DNA of 64,000 bases. Origin: Pseudomonas sp. NFR16 (GTDB lineage Bacteria > Pseudomonadota > Gammaproteobacteria > Pseudomonadales > Pseudomonadaceae). The stretch is taken from assembly GCF_900108875.1 (NCBI RefSeq), contig NZ_FNYJ01000006.1:62001-126000 (forward strand), written 5' to 3'. Both the position numbers and the translations under genes were made by a program. Positions 43,206-51,232 of this stretch are shown here, one piece after another. How positions within the stretch are numbered: the first letter of the stretch is position 1; each line of letters begins with the position of its first letter. Below the pieces are notes generated by a model that was not told the origin of the DNA, made no database searches, and saw only the letters and a list, made by a program, of their open reading frames with translations.

Positions 43206-44416
43206 AGGGTCTCCCAGTCTCGATGCCAGCCAATGACGTCATCCTCTGAGAGAATGTACAGCTCGCCATTGGATTGTTCAGTGCTGAGCTGGTCATCCCC
43301 CAGTTGGTAAGTCTCATCCCGCATGGCGTCCACGATTCGCTGGGCTTCTTCGTTGATGTCGTCCTCGGTGCACTTCCTGAACGCCTTTCGATGCCTGTTA
43401 CGCCAGCGAAGTGTCACGTCCCTGTGCAGGTCGTCGACCTCGTCTGATACCACCTCTCCGCCATGCACCCAGACCTCAAGGTTTCGGGCCATCCGGACTT
43501 TGTAGGTGGACATCTGGGTGATCAACTCGACATCCGTGGGGCTGATATCTTCGATGGCTACAAGCTGCTGAATGAATCGTTGGCCTAGTAAATCTTTCGG
43601 GAGCGGCGGATCCGACCTCAAAAAGCTGAGGGATTTACGAGCGGATTCCGAGATGATTCTTCTGTAACGGTCTCTGAAGTCGGTGAAGCTGATGCTGGTC
43701 AGTTCGCCGGCGATGATCGCGATGTAGTTGTCGTCCCGGATAACTGAGCAAAGCCGCTCGTAAACGCTGTTGACATCCTCCGGGGGGACAAACTTGTCTT
43801 CCAGGGCGTCCTTGATCTTCTGGATGATTTCCGTTTCTTCGAGCTGAAAAAATACCCTCTTGAAGTATTCCCTGAGGACTGTTGTGTCCAAAGTGAGAAC
43901 GAAATCAATATAGGTCTTAATCTTCTCATCCTGTGTCGACTGCGCCAGCTCCTGCGTATGCTCGCGCAACGCATCGAACGCCTGTGGGGAAGGGTATTGC
44001 CTGTAGGCAGTCACCAAGCCCAAGAAGATGTTGAGCTTGCTTTGGCTTTTGTTGGAGACCAGATGAAACTCAGTCTTCTTGACAAAATTGATCTGGTCGT
44101 CGGTACCTTTCCGGCCCGCCTTGGGGTCAGAAATGACCCGTGCCCAGTTGTAGAGCGTCTTCCACAGATCTGAATCCAGTTCCGCGAGGGTGATAGGCGC
44201 ACCGTCAGCTTTGGTCTGAATCGTGTGTTTGACCTGAAACAGCAGCTGAACGTCGTTGTCTAGCTCGCTGTGGACGTCATCTCTGATCTCCAGGCCAATA
44301 GACTGACCTTTCTTCATGTTCAGAAGACGGTATATGAAATAGTAGAATTGATAATCGAACGCTGCCCCGGTGCCGGGTGCAGTCGACTCTTCCATGAATG
44401 TTTTTTCTTTAGCCAT
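43202..44416 (-). CDS. ABC-3C effector with nuclease-like N-terminus
   Basis: Encodes 404 residues from MAKEKTFMEE (the frame opens seven codons earlier). The first 100 residues, GTGAAFDYQFYYFIYRLLN, IGLEIRDDVHSELDNDVQLL and FQVKHT, fit a PD-(D/E)xK-like nuclease core (E/D, D, then Q-V-K). The middle is helical, and the last 150 residues (RNLEVWVHGGEVVSDEVDDL onward) are the C-terminal domain found in ABC-3C effectors. It would cut or bind nucleic acid when released by the ATPase. Its start overlaps the end of an unassigned upstream frame by 8 bp. Confidence 0.85.
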   Translation of the reverse strand: MAKEKTFMEESTAPGTGAAFDYQFYYFIYRLLNMKKGQSIGLEIRDDVHSELDNDVQLLFQVKHTIQTKADGAPITLAELDSDLWKTLYNWARVISDPKAGRKGTDDQINFVKKTEFHLVSNKSQSKLNIFLGLVTAYRQYPSPQAFDALREHTQELAQSTQDEKIKTYIDFVLTLDTTVLREYFKRVFFQLEETEIIQKIKDALEDKFVPPEDVNSVYERLCSVIRDDNYIAIIAGELTSISFTDFRDRYRRIISESARKSLSFLRSDPPLPKDLLGQRFIQQLVAIEDISPTDVELITQMSTYKVRMARNLEVWVHGGEVVSDEVDDLHRDVTLRWRNRHRKAFRKCTEDDINEEAQRIVDAMRDETYQLGDDQLSTEQSNGELYILSEDDVIGWHRDWETL

Positions 44417-44861
44417 ACGACATACCTGTGACCGCAAGAATACTGCTGCTTGTCACAGCTGTGATGGGATCCAATGGTGAGCTATGAGGCCACAGGTGCA
44501 GGCGAGGTGCAACTATTTTGCTATCATACTCGTTGGTACTGTTTTTATATCCAGTTTCTTGGGGCGATAACGGCTCAGCTATTAAGTCGCTTGCTGCCAG
44601 ATAAACTTGTCCGGGAGGTACGACAGTTAGATGGCCCCCCCTGAGCGATCTCATTAGCCAAGAACGGATAAGTATTTCTAAAGAAGCCTGCGTACTAACG
44701 CCAGTACAAACAATGTGCACCACATTCCACTGAATTTGACGCTGACCACTGTGAGGTGGAGACAGGGTCACAGTGCCCGAGACTGGTGAACAATCATCGT
44801 CACGCTCGATTACGCATGCCGGTGATAACCATACTCGTTGAGTCCGCTGAGAGGTGTTCAC
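44409..44861 (-). CDS. Possible small upstream gene of the ABC-3C operon
   Basis: A 150-residue frame (GTG start) ending eight bases inside the effector gene. Such a short overlap is typical of coupled genes, and the frame fills most of the otherwise empty 500 bp here. The product (IQWNVVHIVCTGVSTQASLE, GGHLTVVPPGQVYLAASDLI) is not recognised and is rich in Ser and Pro, which could also mean a chance frame. Confidence 0.35.
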   Translation of the reverse strand: MNTSQRTQRVWLSPACVIERDDDCSPVSGTVTLSPPHSGQRQIQWNVVHIVCTGVSTQASLEILIRSWLMRSLRGGHLTVVPPGQVYLAASDLIAEPLSPQETGYKNSTNEYDSKIVAPRLHLWPHSSPLDPITAVTSSSILAVTGMSYG

Positions 44862-44911
44862 TCGCCAGGAGTGTCATCATATAGGGGGCGACCAGCGCCC
44901 CCCCTTCCATG

Positions 44912-45808
44912 TCACATCTGCGACCAGAGCTTGAAGTCTATGGATTCCCGGGGCACACCAAACTCCGTCAGGCATGCCGCTCTATCCGGATCCTCCGCGT
45001 GAGATCTAACGGCAACCGTCCAAGTGGGCACGGCTTGCAAGGCTTCCACGAGCGCCAAAAAGTAAGCCTCGTCTACTGTGGACAGTGAATGCCCGAGCAC
45101 AACTACCTTCGTGACCGATCTCAGTGCCGAAAAAAACTCAGCCTGTTGTTTGATGATCTTCGCACTCGGCTTGAACGTGTCTTCGAAATAGTCATCCAGT
45201 ATGCCCATCGCCTCCATAAAGCGTGTGTCAGCATCCTCATCCAACCTGCCTTGCAGTGAGGGGCGAGCATCAGCCGCCCACGCGTGACCAAGGATGAGCT
45301 CAGAGCTCTCATCCTTGCCCTCACCATGGATATGCAGAATGTTTTCTGGGGCAACACTGTAGATCTTCGAGAGTGTGCTGGTGTAGTTGAACGTCAAGAA
45401 GGTTGCGTCTGTTTCGAGATTGCTCAGAGGGTTCGCGACTTCGCTGCGCTCGGGAATCGCGATCGATCTAATCCATTCTGCAAAATGCTGTTGCAACGAC
45501 CCCGAAAGCCCAGCCGCTACCCGTTTGACCTCATACTGAAAATCGTGATGCCCGGAATCGCTCCAGTTCTCTGCTGAATAGGAGACTAAAAAGTTCCCCA
45601 GGTCAGATACGATGTTCTCGGTGTCCAAATCGGCAAGGGCTAGCTCAAGCTCTGCCCAGTCCTCGTCGATCGCGATATACGTGTCTACCCAGTCGAACAC
45701 CTCCGTATCAACCGTCTTCAGGTACGCCTTGAAGTTTTTATACTGGGTGGGCAGGCCATGATGCAGGTCGAAGCCATTGCCGATGATGTAGAGGGTCTGA
45801 CTGGGCAT
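44912..45808 (-). CDS. AbiH-family abortive infection protein
   Basis: Encodes 298 residues from MPSQTLYIIGNGFDLHHGLP; TAGGAA lies before this ATG, so the 28-codon upstream extension is dropped. The opening I-G-N-G-F-D-L-x-H-G-L-P-T is the signature of AbiH. Further family features are LTFNYTSTLSKIY, ILHIHGEGKD and VVVLGHSLSTVDEAYF. AbiH was first found as a lactococcal abortive-infection gene; the fold is thought to relate to Sir2-like nucleotide-binding proteins. It stands alone on the same strand as the flanking defence genes. Confidence 0.9.
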   Translation of the reverse strand: MPSQTLYIIGNGFDLHHGLPTQYKNFKAYLKTVDTEVFDWVDTYIAIDEDWAELELALADLDTENIVSDLGNFLVSYSAENWSDSGHHDFQYEVKRVAAGLSGSLQQHFAEWIRSIAIPERSEVANPLSNLETDATFLTFNYTSTLSKIYSVAPENILHIHGEGKDESSELILGHAWAADARPSLQGRLDEDADTRFMEAMGILDDYFEDTFKPSAKIIKQQAEFFSALRSVTKVVVLGHSLSTVDEAYFLALVEALQAVPTWTVAVRSHAEDPDRAACLTEFGVPRESIDFKLWSQM

Positions 45809-46021
45809 GCTGATTCCTAGGGAATTGGATTGTGGCCAGGGTTTTTGCGCTTTCCACTGCTGTGACTCGGCGCAAGTGTGTATGGATAACACTCGCCTGC
45901 CCTGGCGCGCCAGTCTGATCGATGGCAGGAGTCATCTGAATGCTCCTCCGCCACCGTGGTGCAGTAGGCGATATGAATAAAATAGGCCTTCACAATTATT
46001 TGAATATGCCGCCCCCCCTTT

Positions 46022-46044
46022 AAGCCCCCAGAAGATAGGGGCTT
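46022..46044 (-). terminator. Hairpin after the HsdR-NTPase gene
   Basis: AAGCCCC and GGGGCTT with a nine-base loop, 30 bp beyond the stop of the gene at 46074. Flanked by A/T on the stem ends; a probable terminator. Confidence 0.55.
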
Positions 46045-46073
46045 TCGCGATCGCTCGTGCTTGTGCGATATCG

Positions 46074-48449
46074 CTATTGTGCGAAGTGCCCGTCATTGTT
46101 AGGAAAAAAAACCTTCATCTCTGGGATGATGTAGTTTGCCAGCAGGCTTTTTGCCCAGCCGGAACGGGGTTCGGTCATGTTCGCAATCTCACTGAGCGCT
46201 ATGTGGATTCGGGCTACTACGGCAGCGCTTTTTTTTGTCAATGCCCACTTGATCCATTCAACAGACTCCTCCAAGTCGCGCTGAAGAAAAATCAGGATCG
46301 ACTGGGTAATAGGCTCAACAATTCCCACACGGTGGCAGACTATGGAGCTTCCATCGGGTAGTTCATGTGTAAGGAGCTGTGGGCCCGTATTGAATGACGG
46401 GAGCAGGGGCATTTTTGAAGAGGAGACTTGAAGGAGTATGGCTGACTCCAGGCGAGTCCCGTTGCCGTGCTCATCCCAGATTTCAGTTTGAGCGCTACAC
46501 AGATGGGAAAGGATTAACCAAGCAGTATGGTCAGCATATGTTGTACCGATCGGCTCGTCGAAAGAGACCCGGCGCGGCCTGCCGTCACTCAGGATGTCTA
46601 TTTGAGTGTCACTGATCACCCGAAATTTCACGTATCCAATTTCAGGTAGGTGCCCCGAAACGACTGTTCCCGGGGAAAGGGATGTTTTTCTCGGCTTCGT
46701 TTGCATGAGTTCAAGCAGGATGCCTGCTTGAAGCCCGTGTTCTGAGGTCGCTGCCTCCGCCAGTGCCTGTGCTGAGATGACATCGCCTAGTGGCAATCGT
46801 GAGGCTGTGCCAGTTAACCATTCAGCAGCACTCGCGTGATCATTGATCGCCTGGCTGAGGATCTCGGACTTCAGGAGCTTCGCAAGCTCACTTGCCAGCA
46901 GCGCGGGTTGCCGTACGTAACAGATATCCGTGCCGGAGGCTTCGTGGCTTGCTTGTTTCAGATAACCTGACTCAGAAAGCGTTTCCAACTCCTGTGTAGT
47001 GAGATGGTTCAGCAAGGTAGTGCGGCGAATAGCAAAAGTCGCTATGCATTCGGTGACAAGCGCAGGGTGACGAGTACGGTCTTTGGTTTCGTCTAGCATG
47101 GCCTGCGCTAGTTTGCCGAAGCTGCGTTTAAGGTCGATATCGTCAAAGCGGCTACGTGCAAATTCAATGAGATGGATGCTCAGCAAAGGAAGAGGTGCAA
47201 GAACAGTGTTGGTGGGCTGCCCTGCAAAGCTCGATAGCGAATCAGCGGCTACGTGCCTAAGTACCCAAGGATATCGATACTCACGTGAAAGCTTGGCTCC
47301 GCGCATGAAAATCAGGCGATTTTCACTAAACGTGCGCGCGGCTTCGCTGAACTCTTCATCGTTCAGAAGAGTGACGTACACCCGTGCAGCCCGGCGCCCA
47401 ATCGGTGAAGGGCTACGGCCATTGGTAATGACAATCCTGCTTGCCACCGAGGTATCGAGCGCCACTACGAGTTTTAGGCGTTCTCCAAACTTGGTCGCTG
47501 AGAGATCTTCGATCTCTTTGCGTAGCTCCCTGTCATCGTTGTTGAGGCCGTCGATCGCCAAGACAAGTTCTGGGCCGTCACTCTCAGAGACCTTCTTCAA
47601 CCATGAGCGCGCTTCTCTGGGGGTGATCGGCCAATCCAGATGGTCTTCGAGTACGTCCGAGACGCTTTGAAGAATGCTAGCTCCCGAGCTGGTCTCTAGA
47701 TAAAGAATCGCCCGGGTGTTGTTTTTCGCATTCAGCTCGCACAGTTCACGCAGAACGTTGCTCTTGCCCACCAAGGATGAACCTTCAACCAGGATCAATC
47801 TGCGTTGCGACAACAGCTGAATGACCTCAGACGTAGCTTTTCTCGGTATCATAAAATCTCGGGCAAATGGCTGGCCTATATCTGCAAGATCACCCGTTAG
47901 CTCATTCAGGTTAGCGCTAGTCGCCTGGCGGATAGCTTGCATCCAAACCTCTGGATTAGTACCCATGAGATTTTGAACCGCGAGTTTCAGGTCGCCAGTG
48001 GCGACTTCAGTGGCGTTGTCCATCAACGCTTTAAAGGCGAGTTCATCTCGATTGGCTGGCGACCACGCCTTCGCGCCGTGGGTTTCGAGATATCGTGTTT
48101 CGACCCCATTGCTAACCACCACCAAGGGGGGCATTGGGTTTAGTAATTTCGCATATGACAAACCTTGAAAGCCGTCCGCTGCCTCAAGAGGAATGTCCTT
48201 GCGCTTGAGTTCGAGTACGGCAAGCGGTTTTTCATCAAGGTACAAAATGACGTCGGCTCGTGCTCTGGCGGAGTATCTGGGCCGCAAACCATCAAGGCTA
48301 ATCTCGGCATGACCAAATTTAAAACTGAATTGCGTCTGGTGGCGAATGTTCGCGCGGGGGAGTAGTGGGAAAGCCACGCGGATGGCGGCATGCAATTCCG
48401 CCTCAAGGTCAGCTTCAGTTGCGGAGGTGGGAATGTCTTGTGCGGTCAT
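46074..48449 (-). CDS. HsdR-N nuclease domain fused to STAND-like NTPase
   Basis: Encodes 791 residues. Residues 15-170 are a type I restriction HsdR N-terminal nuclease domain: RADVILYLDEKPLAVLELKR with D66, E80 and K82 forming the PD-(D/E)xK site. Residues 205-400 are a P-loop NTPase of the STAND/AAA type: Walker A VEGSSLVGKS to 230, Walker B ELVLAIDGLN at about 294-303. The remaining 390 residues are helical, then beta-rich (LPEIGYVKFRVISDTQIDIL), perhaps the sensor. STAND NTPases such as Avs recognise phage proteins and activate a fused nuclease; this protein has that layout but is not one of the named Avs types I know. It is the gene nearest the attachment site. Confidence 0.75.
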   Translation of the reverse strand: MTAQDIPTSATEADLEAELHAAIRVAFPLLPRANIRHQTQFSFKFGHAEISLDGLRPRYSARARADVILYLDEKPLAVLELKRKDIPLEAADGFQGLSYAKLLNPMPPLVVVSNGVETRYLETHGAKAWSPANRDELAFKALMDNATEVATGDLKLAVQNLMGTNPEVWMQAIRQATSANLNELTGDLADIGQPFARDFMIPRKATSEVIQLLSQRRLILVEGSSLVGKSNVLRELCELNAKNNTRAILYLETSSGASILQSVSDVLEDHLDWPITPREARSWLKKVSESDGPELVLAIDGLNNDDRELRKEIEDLSATKFGERLKLVVALDTSVASRIVITNGRSPSPIGRRAARVYVTLLNDEEFSEAARTFSENRLIFMRGAKLSREYRYPWVLRHVAADSLSSFAGQPTNTVLAPLPLLSIHLIEFARSRFDDIDLKRSFGKLAQAMLDETKDRTRHPALVTECIATFAIRRTTLLNHLTTQELETLSESGYLKQASHEASGTDICYVRQPALLASELAKLLKSEILSQAINDHASAAEWLTGTASRLPLGDVISAQALAEAATSEHGLQAGILLELMQTKPRKTSLSPGTVVSGHLPEIGYVKFRVISDTQIDILSDGRPRRVSFDEPIGTTYADHTAWLILSHLCSAQTEIWDEHGNGTRLESAILLQVSSSKMPLLPSFNTGPQLLTHELPDGSSIVCHRVGIVEPITQSILIFLQRDLEESVEWIKWALTKKSAAVVARIHIALSEIANMTEPRSGWAKSLLANYIIPEMKVFFPNNDGHFAQ

Positions 48450-48888
48450 GGGAGGGGGTTCCGTCGCTGGCCATTTTCAAATTGCGGGATTGTTTGACTC
48501 AGCTGTTGAACTTTGCAAGCAGAGCGCTCAGACCCATAGCCAATCGATACCTCACAGGTCGAATACAGCAATGGCTCCTCACTGGAGGTCTTGGTTGGAT
48601 GACGCGGCCCGAACGAGCCTGCAACTGAATTTGGACACAGTGATGGCGGTTTATGCGATAGCCTTGCTGATTGGTTCCCTGCCACGAAGGGAGTAGGGCA
48701 GAGAGGAATGATGCTGCGGATTAGGGTAATTTGGTCGTTTGGCAGTCTTTGGAAAGCATGCAGTCAGTTGCACGCTTTGGGATAGATCAAGGGATTGCTA
48801 ATGTCCCCGGATTTGTTAGTCTTTAGCGACTTTTCGGTACGCGAGAAAACGTTCTCAAAAAGCGATACGGGGGGTACCTAGGATAAGG
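48450..48888. other. Promoter region and island edge
   Basis: The short plus frames here are not recognised. It contains the upstream region of the HsdR-NTPase gene and ends at the tRNA-derived repeat. Confidence 0.5.
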
Positions 48889-48912
48889 GTTCGAATCTCT
48901 GCGCCTCCGCCA
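48889..48912 (+). repeat. tRNA-Ser 3'-end fragment, probable attachment site of the island
   Basis: The sequence starts GTTCGAATCTCTG and ends CGCCTCCGCCA. This is a T-loop, the 3' strand of the T-stem (CTCTG), a seven-base acceptor strand (CGCCTCC), a G discriminator and CCA, which together mark a serine tRNA. The 5' three quarters of the tRNA are absent: upstream bases (AAGG) do not pair with CTCTG. A lone tRNA 3' end before a terminator is the usual scar at one end of an island integrated by a tyrosine recombinase. The intact tRNA-Ser should lie at the other end, outside the window. Confidence 0.8.
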
Positions 48913-48927
48913 TATTCTGTACCGTCA

Positions 48928-48949
48928 AAGCCCCGTTTTTCGGGGCTTT
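48928..48949 (+). terminator. Rho-independent terminator behind the tRNA fragment
   Basis: AAAGCCCCG, TTTT and CGGGGCTTT form a strong stem. It was probably the original tRNA-Ser gene terminator of the core chromosome, left next to the repeat. Confidence 0.85.
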
Positions 48950-49147
48950 GTTGTTTCCGGGGATCGGGTTTTCACGTCCCCCGGATCCTGCTGCTTGACC
49001 CATGTCGCAGCCCCTCGAATACCCCCTCGACTGACGCAGCGCCCTGAATACTTCATCAAGCCTGCCCAGACCGGGCGCAATTGCACAGGAAGGTCCTGCG
49101 CAATCGTCCTCGGTTTTTTAATCGCCGGTCATGTATCGGGTTCAGCG

Positions 49148-50986
49148 TCAGGCAGTGGCGCCCCCTTCGTCGCCGGGTGCGCGGGGCGGGGCATAGACAG
49201 GAGTGGCCAGTCCTTCGAAACGCGCTTTGAGCTGCAACGCCAGGTACAGCGAGTAATGCCGCGACTGATGCAGGTTGCCGCCGTGGAACCACAGGTTCGG
49301 CTGCCGCGTCGGCTTCCACATGTTGCGCAGTTCGCCCTCGTACGGACCCGGATCTTTGGTGGTGCCCGAGCCCAGCCCCCAGCAGGGCCCGACGTTATCG
49401 GCGACTTCCTGGGAAATCAGCTTCGCTGCCCAGCCGTTCATCGATCCGTAACCGGTGGCGTAGACGATCAGGTCCGCGGGCAGGCGACTGCCGTCGTTGA
49501 GCACCACCGTGTCCGCTTCGATGCGCTCGACGCCCAGGCCCGGCGCGCTTTTCAGTTTGATGGTGCCATCGGCGATCAGCGCCGAGGCGCCCACGTCGAT
49601 GTAATAACCGGAGCCGCGCCGCACGTATTTCATGAACAGGCCCGACTCGTCGTCGCCGAAATCGAGCATGAAACCTGCCTGGCTCAAACCCTCGTAGAAG
49701 TCTTTGTCACGCGCCTTGATGAGGTCGAACACCGGCCGATGGAAGTCGGGCATGACTTTGTAAGGGATGGAGGCGAAGAGCATGTCGGCCTTGTCCGTGG
49801 TCAGGCCGCTTTCCACGGCGTCCTCCGAGTACAGGCCGCCAAACACCAGGTCCATCAGGCTGTCGGAGCGCACGATGTGCGTGCTGGAGCGCTGCACCAT
49901 TGTGACCTCGGCGCCGTTTTCGACAAGGTCGGCGCAGATGTCGTGGGCCGAGTTGTTCGCGCCGATCACCACCGCCCGCTTGCCGCGCCAGGCATCGCCG
50001 CCCGGATGTCGGCTGGAATGATGCTGCTGACCCTGGAAGTGTTCGGCGCCGGGGTAGGCCGGCACGTTCGGCACGCCGGACATGCCGGTGGCCAGAATCA
50101 GCTGGGTCGGGGTCAGCGTCAGCGGCTCGCCGTCACGCTGCACCTGAACGGTCCAGGTGCCCGCTTGCTCGTCGAAGCGCGCACTGACGCATTCGGTGCG
50201 CGGCCAGTAGTTGAGCTCCATGACTTTGGCATACATCTCCAGCCAGTCGCCGATCTGGTCCTTTGGCGTGAACACCGGCCAGTGATCGGGGAAGGGCAGG
50301 TACGGCATGTGGTCGTACCAGACCGGGTCATGCAGGCACAGCGATTTGTAGCGTCCGCGCCATTGATCACCGGGGCGCTCGGCTTTATCGACAATCAGGG
50401 CAGGCACGCCCATGCGTTTGAGCCGCGCCGCCAGGCCGAGGCCGCCCTGACCTCCGCCAACGATCAGGCAGTACGGCTGAACGGTGAGGCCCAGCGAGGC
50501 TTCTTCATCGCGACGACGCTCCAGCCAGTTGCGCCTGTCGGCGTGGCCGTGACCATGAATGGCGCCCATCGGTCGCCGGCGGCCGGTGGGCTCTTCGAAC
50601 CCCTTGAGCTCGCGAAGGGTCGTCAACAGTGTCCAGCACAGGCCGTCCTTCAGACGCACGTAGCCTTTGCCGCGACCAGCGTCTGTCTCAAGGCTGATCC
50701 AGCCTTCGAGCACGCCATCGTTCAACGTCGCTTCTCCGTCCAGCTGCCACTGCTCAGGCCGGGTCAGGTCCAGGCGCGCTTCGAGCATGTCCCGGATCGC
50801 GGTCTGGCCTTCCAGTGTGACCAGGTTCCAGCTGAACAGCAGCAAATCGCGCCAGTAGCATTCGTCGGCAAAGAGTTCCAGGGCGCCGTCCAGGTCCCGT
50901 TGGGCGAGCCGCTGACCCAGATTGTCGACCCAAGCGGCCAGTTCGGTGGTCGGCGTTTGAAGAGGTGTGTCTACCGCAATGTTCAT
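49148..50986 (-). CDS. FAD/NAD(P)-dependent flavin monooxygenase
   Basis: Encodes 612 residues. The N-terminal 140 residues are a SnoaL/NTF2-like domain (LAQRDLDGALELFADECYWR). Then comes a class B flavin monooxygenase core: FAD motif LIVGGGQGGLGLAARL at about 172, the LILATGMSGVPNVP strand, NADPH motif VVIGANNSAHDICADL at about 340, and IVYATGYGSMNG near the end. Such enzymes add one oxygen to carbon, sulfur or nitrogen substrates using NAD(P)H. It is divergent from a sigma-54 activator and preceded by a -24/-12 promoter, so it is probably switched on by that activator when its substrate appears. Confidence 0.85.
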   Translation of the reverse strand: MNIAVDTPLQTPTTELAAWVDNLGQRLAQRDLDGALELFADECYWRDLLLFSWNLVTLEGQTAIRDMLEARLDLTRPEQWQLDGEATLNDGVLEGWISLETDAGRGKGYVRLKDGLCWTLLTTLRELKGFEEPTGRRRPMGAIHGHGHADRRNWLERRRDEEASLGLTVQPYCLIVGGGQGGLGLAARLKRMGVPALIVDKAERPGDQWRGRYKSLCLHDPVWYDHMPYLPFPDHWPVFTPKDQIGDWLEMYAKVMELNYWPRTECVSARFDEQAGTWTVQVQRDGEPLTLTPTQLILATGMSGVPNVPAYPGAEHFQGQQHHSSRHPGGDAWRGKRAVVIGANNSAHDICADLVENGAEVTMVQRSSTHIVRSDSLMDLVFGGLYSEDAVESGLTTDKADMLFASIPYKVMPDFHRPVFDLIKARDKDFYEGLSQAGFMLDFGDDESGLFMKYVRRGSGYYIDVGASALIADGTIKLKSAPGLGVERIEADTVVLNDGSRLPADLIVYATGYGSMNGWAAKLISQEVADNVGPCWGLGSGTTKDPGPYEGELRNMWKPTRQPNLWFHGGNLHQSRHYSLYLALQLKARFEGLATPVYAPPRAPGDEGGATA

Positions 50987-51031
50987 GGGGGCTTCTCCCG
51001 ATCTTGTTGTTTTTGTACCGGACTGGATAAG

Positions 51032-51047
51032 AGCAAGCGTCGGGCCA
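51032..51047 (-). promoter_or_regulatory. Sigma-54 (-24/-12) promoter of the flavin monooxygenase gene
   Basis: Read on the minus strand: TGGCCCGACGCTTGCT, against the consensus TGGCACRNNNNTTGCW, with GG and GC correctly spaced. It sits 46 bp before the ATG at 50986. The divergent gene encodes a sigma-54 activator, which supports the call. Confidence 0.75.
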
Positions 51048-51112
51048 CCTTGACCAAACCTGCGTGGCAGAGCGGTTTTCGGAGGTTTGGCCAGTGTTTT
51101 GAGAACGGCGGA

Positions 51113-51151
51113 GTGTCACGCTGGCGATATGACTCGGTGACACAGTGTCAC
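51113..51151. promoter_or_regulatory. Palindromic activator sites (UAS)
   Basis: A perfect 15-bp palindrome GTGACACAGTGTCAC (51137-51151) and a second half-site GTGTCAC (51113-51119), 32 bp or three helical turns apart. They lie about 70-100 bp upstream of the sigma-54 promoter, the usual place for enhancer-binding protein sites, and also upstream of the activator's own gene. Confidence 0.65.
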
Positions 51152-51232
51152 GCGGCGCGCGGGCGGCCGGCGGCGGTCTCTTGGTCTAAGCTGCGGACTC
51201 AGCCGTCGCTTCCGTCACGGAGAACAACAATA

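Noticed and set aside
48995..51232. A 1381-codon plus-strand frame joining the region from 48995 to the sigma-54 activator
   Set aside because: The first 746 codons are antisense to the flavin monooxygenase and contain no family motif. The activator's own ATG at 51233 has a ribosome site and begins the recognisable protein.
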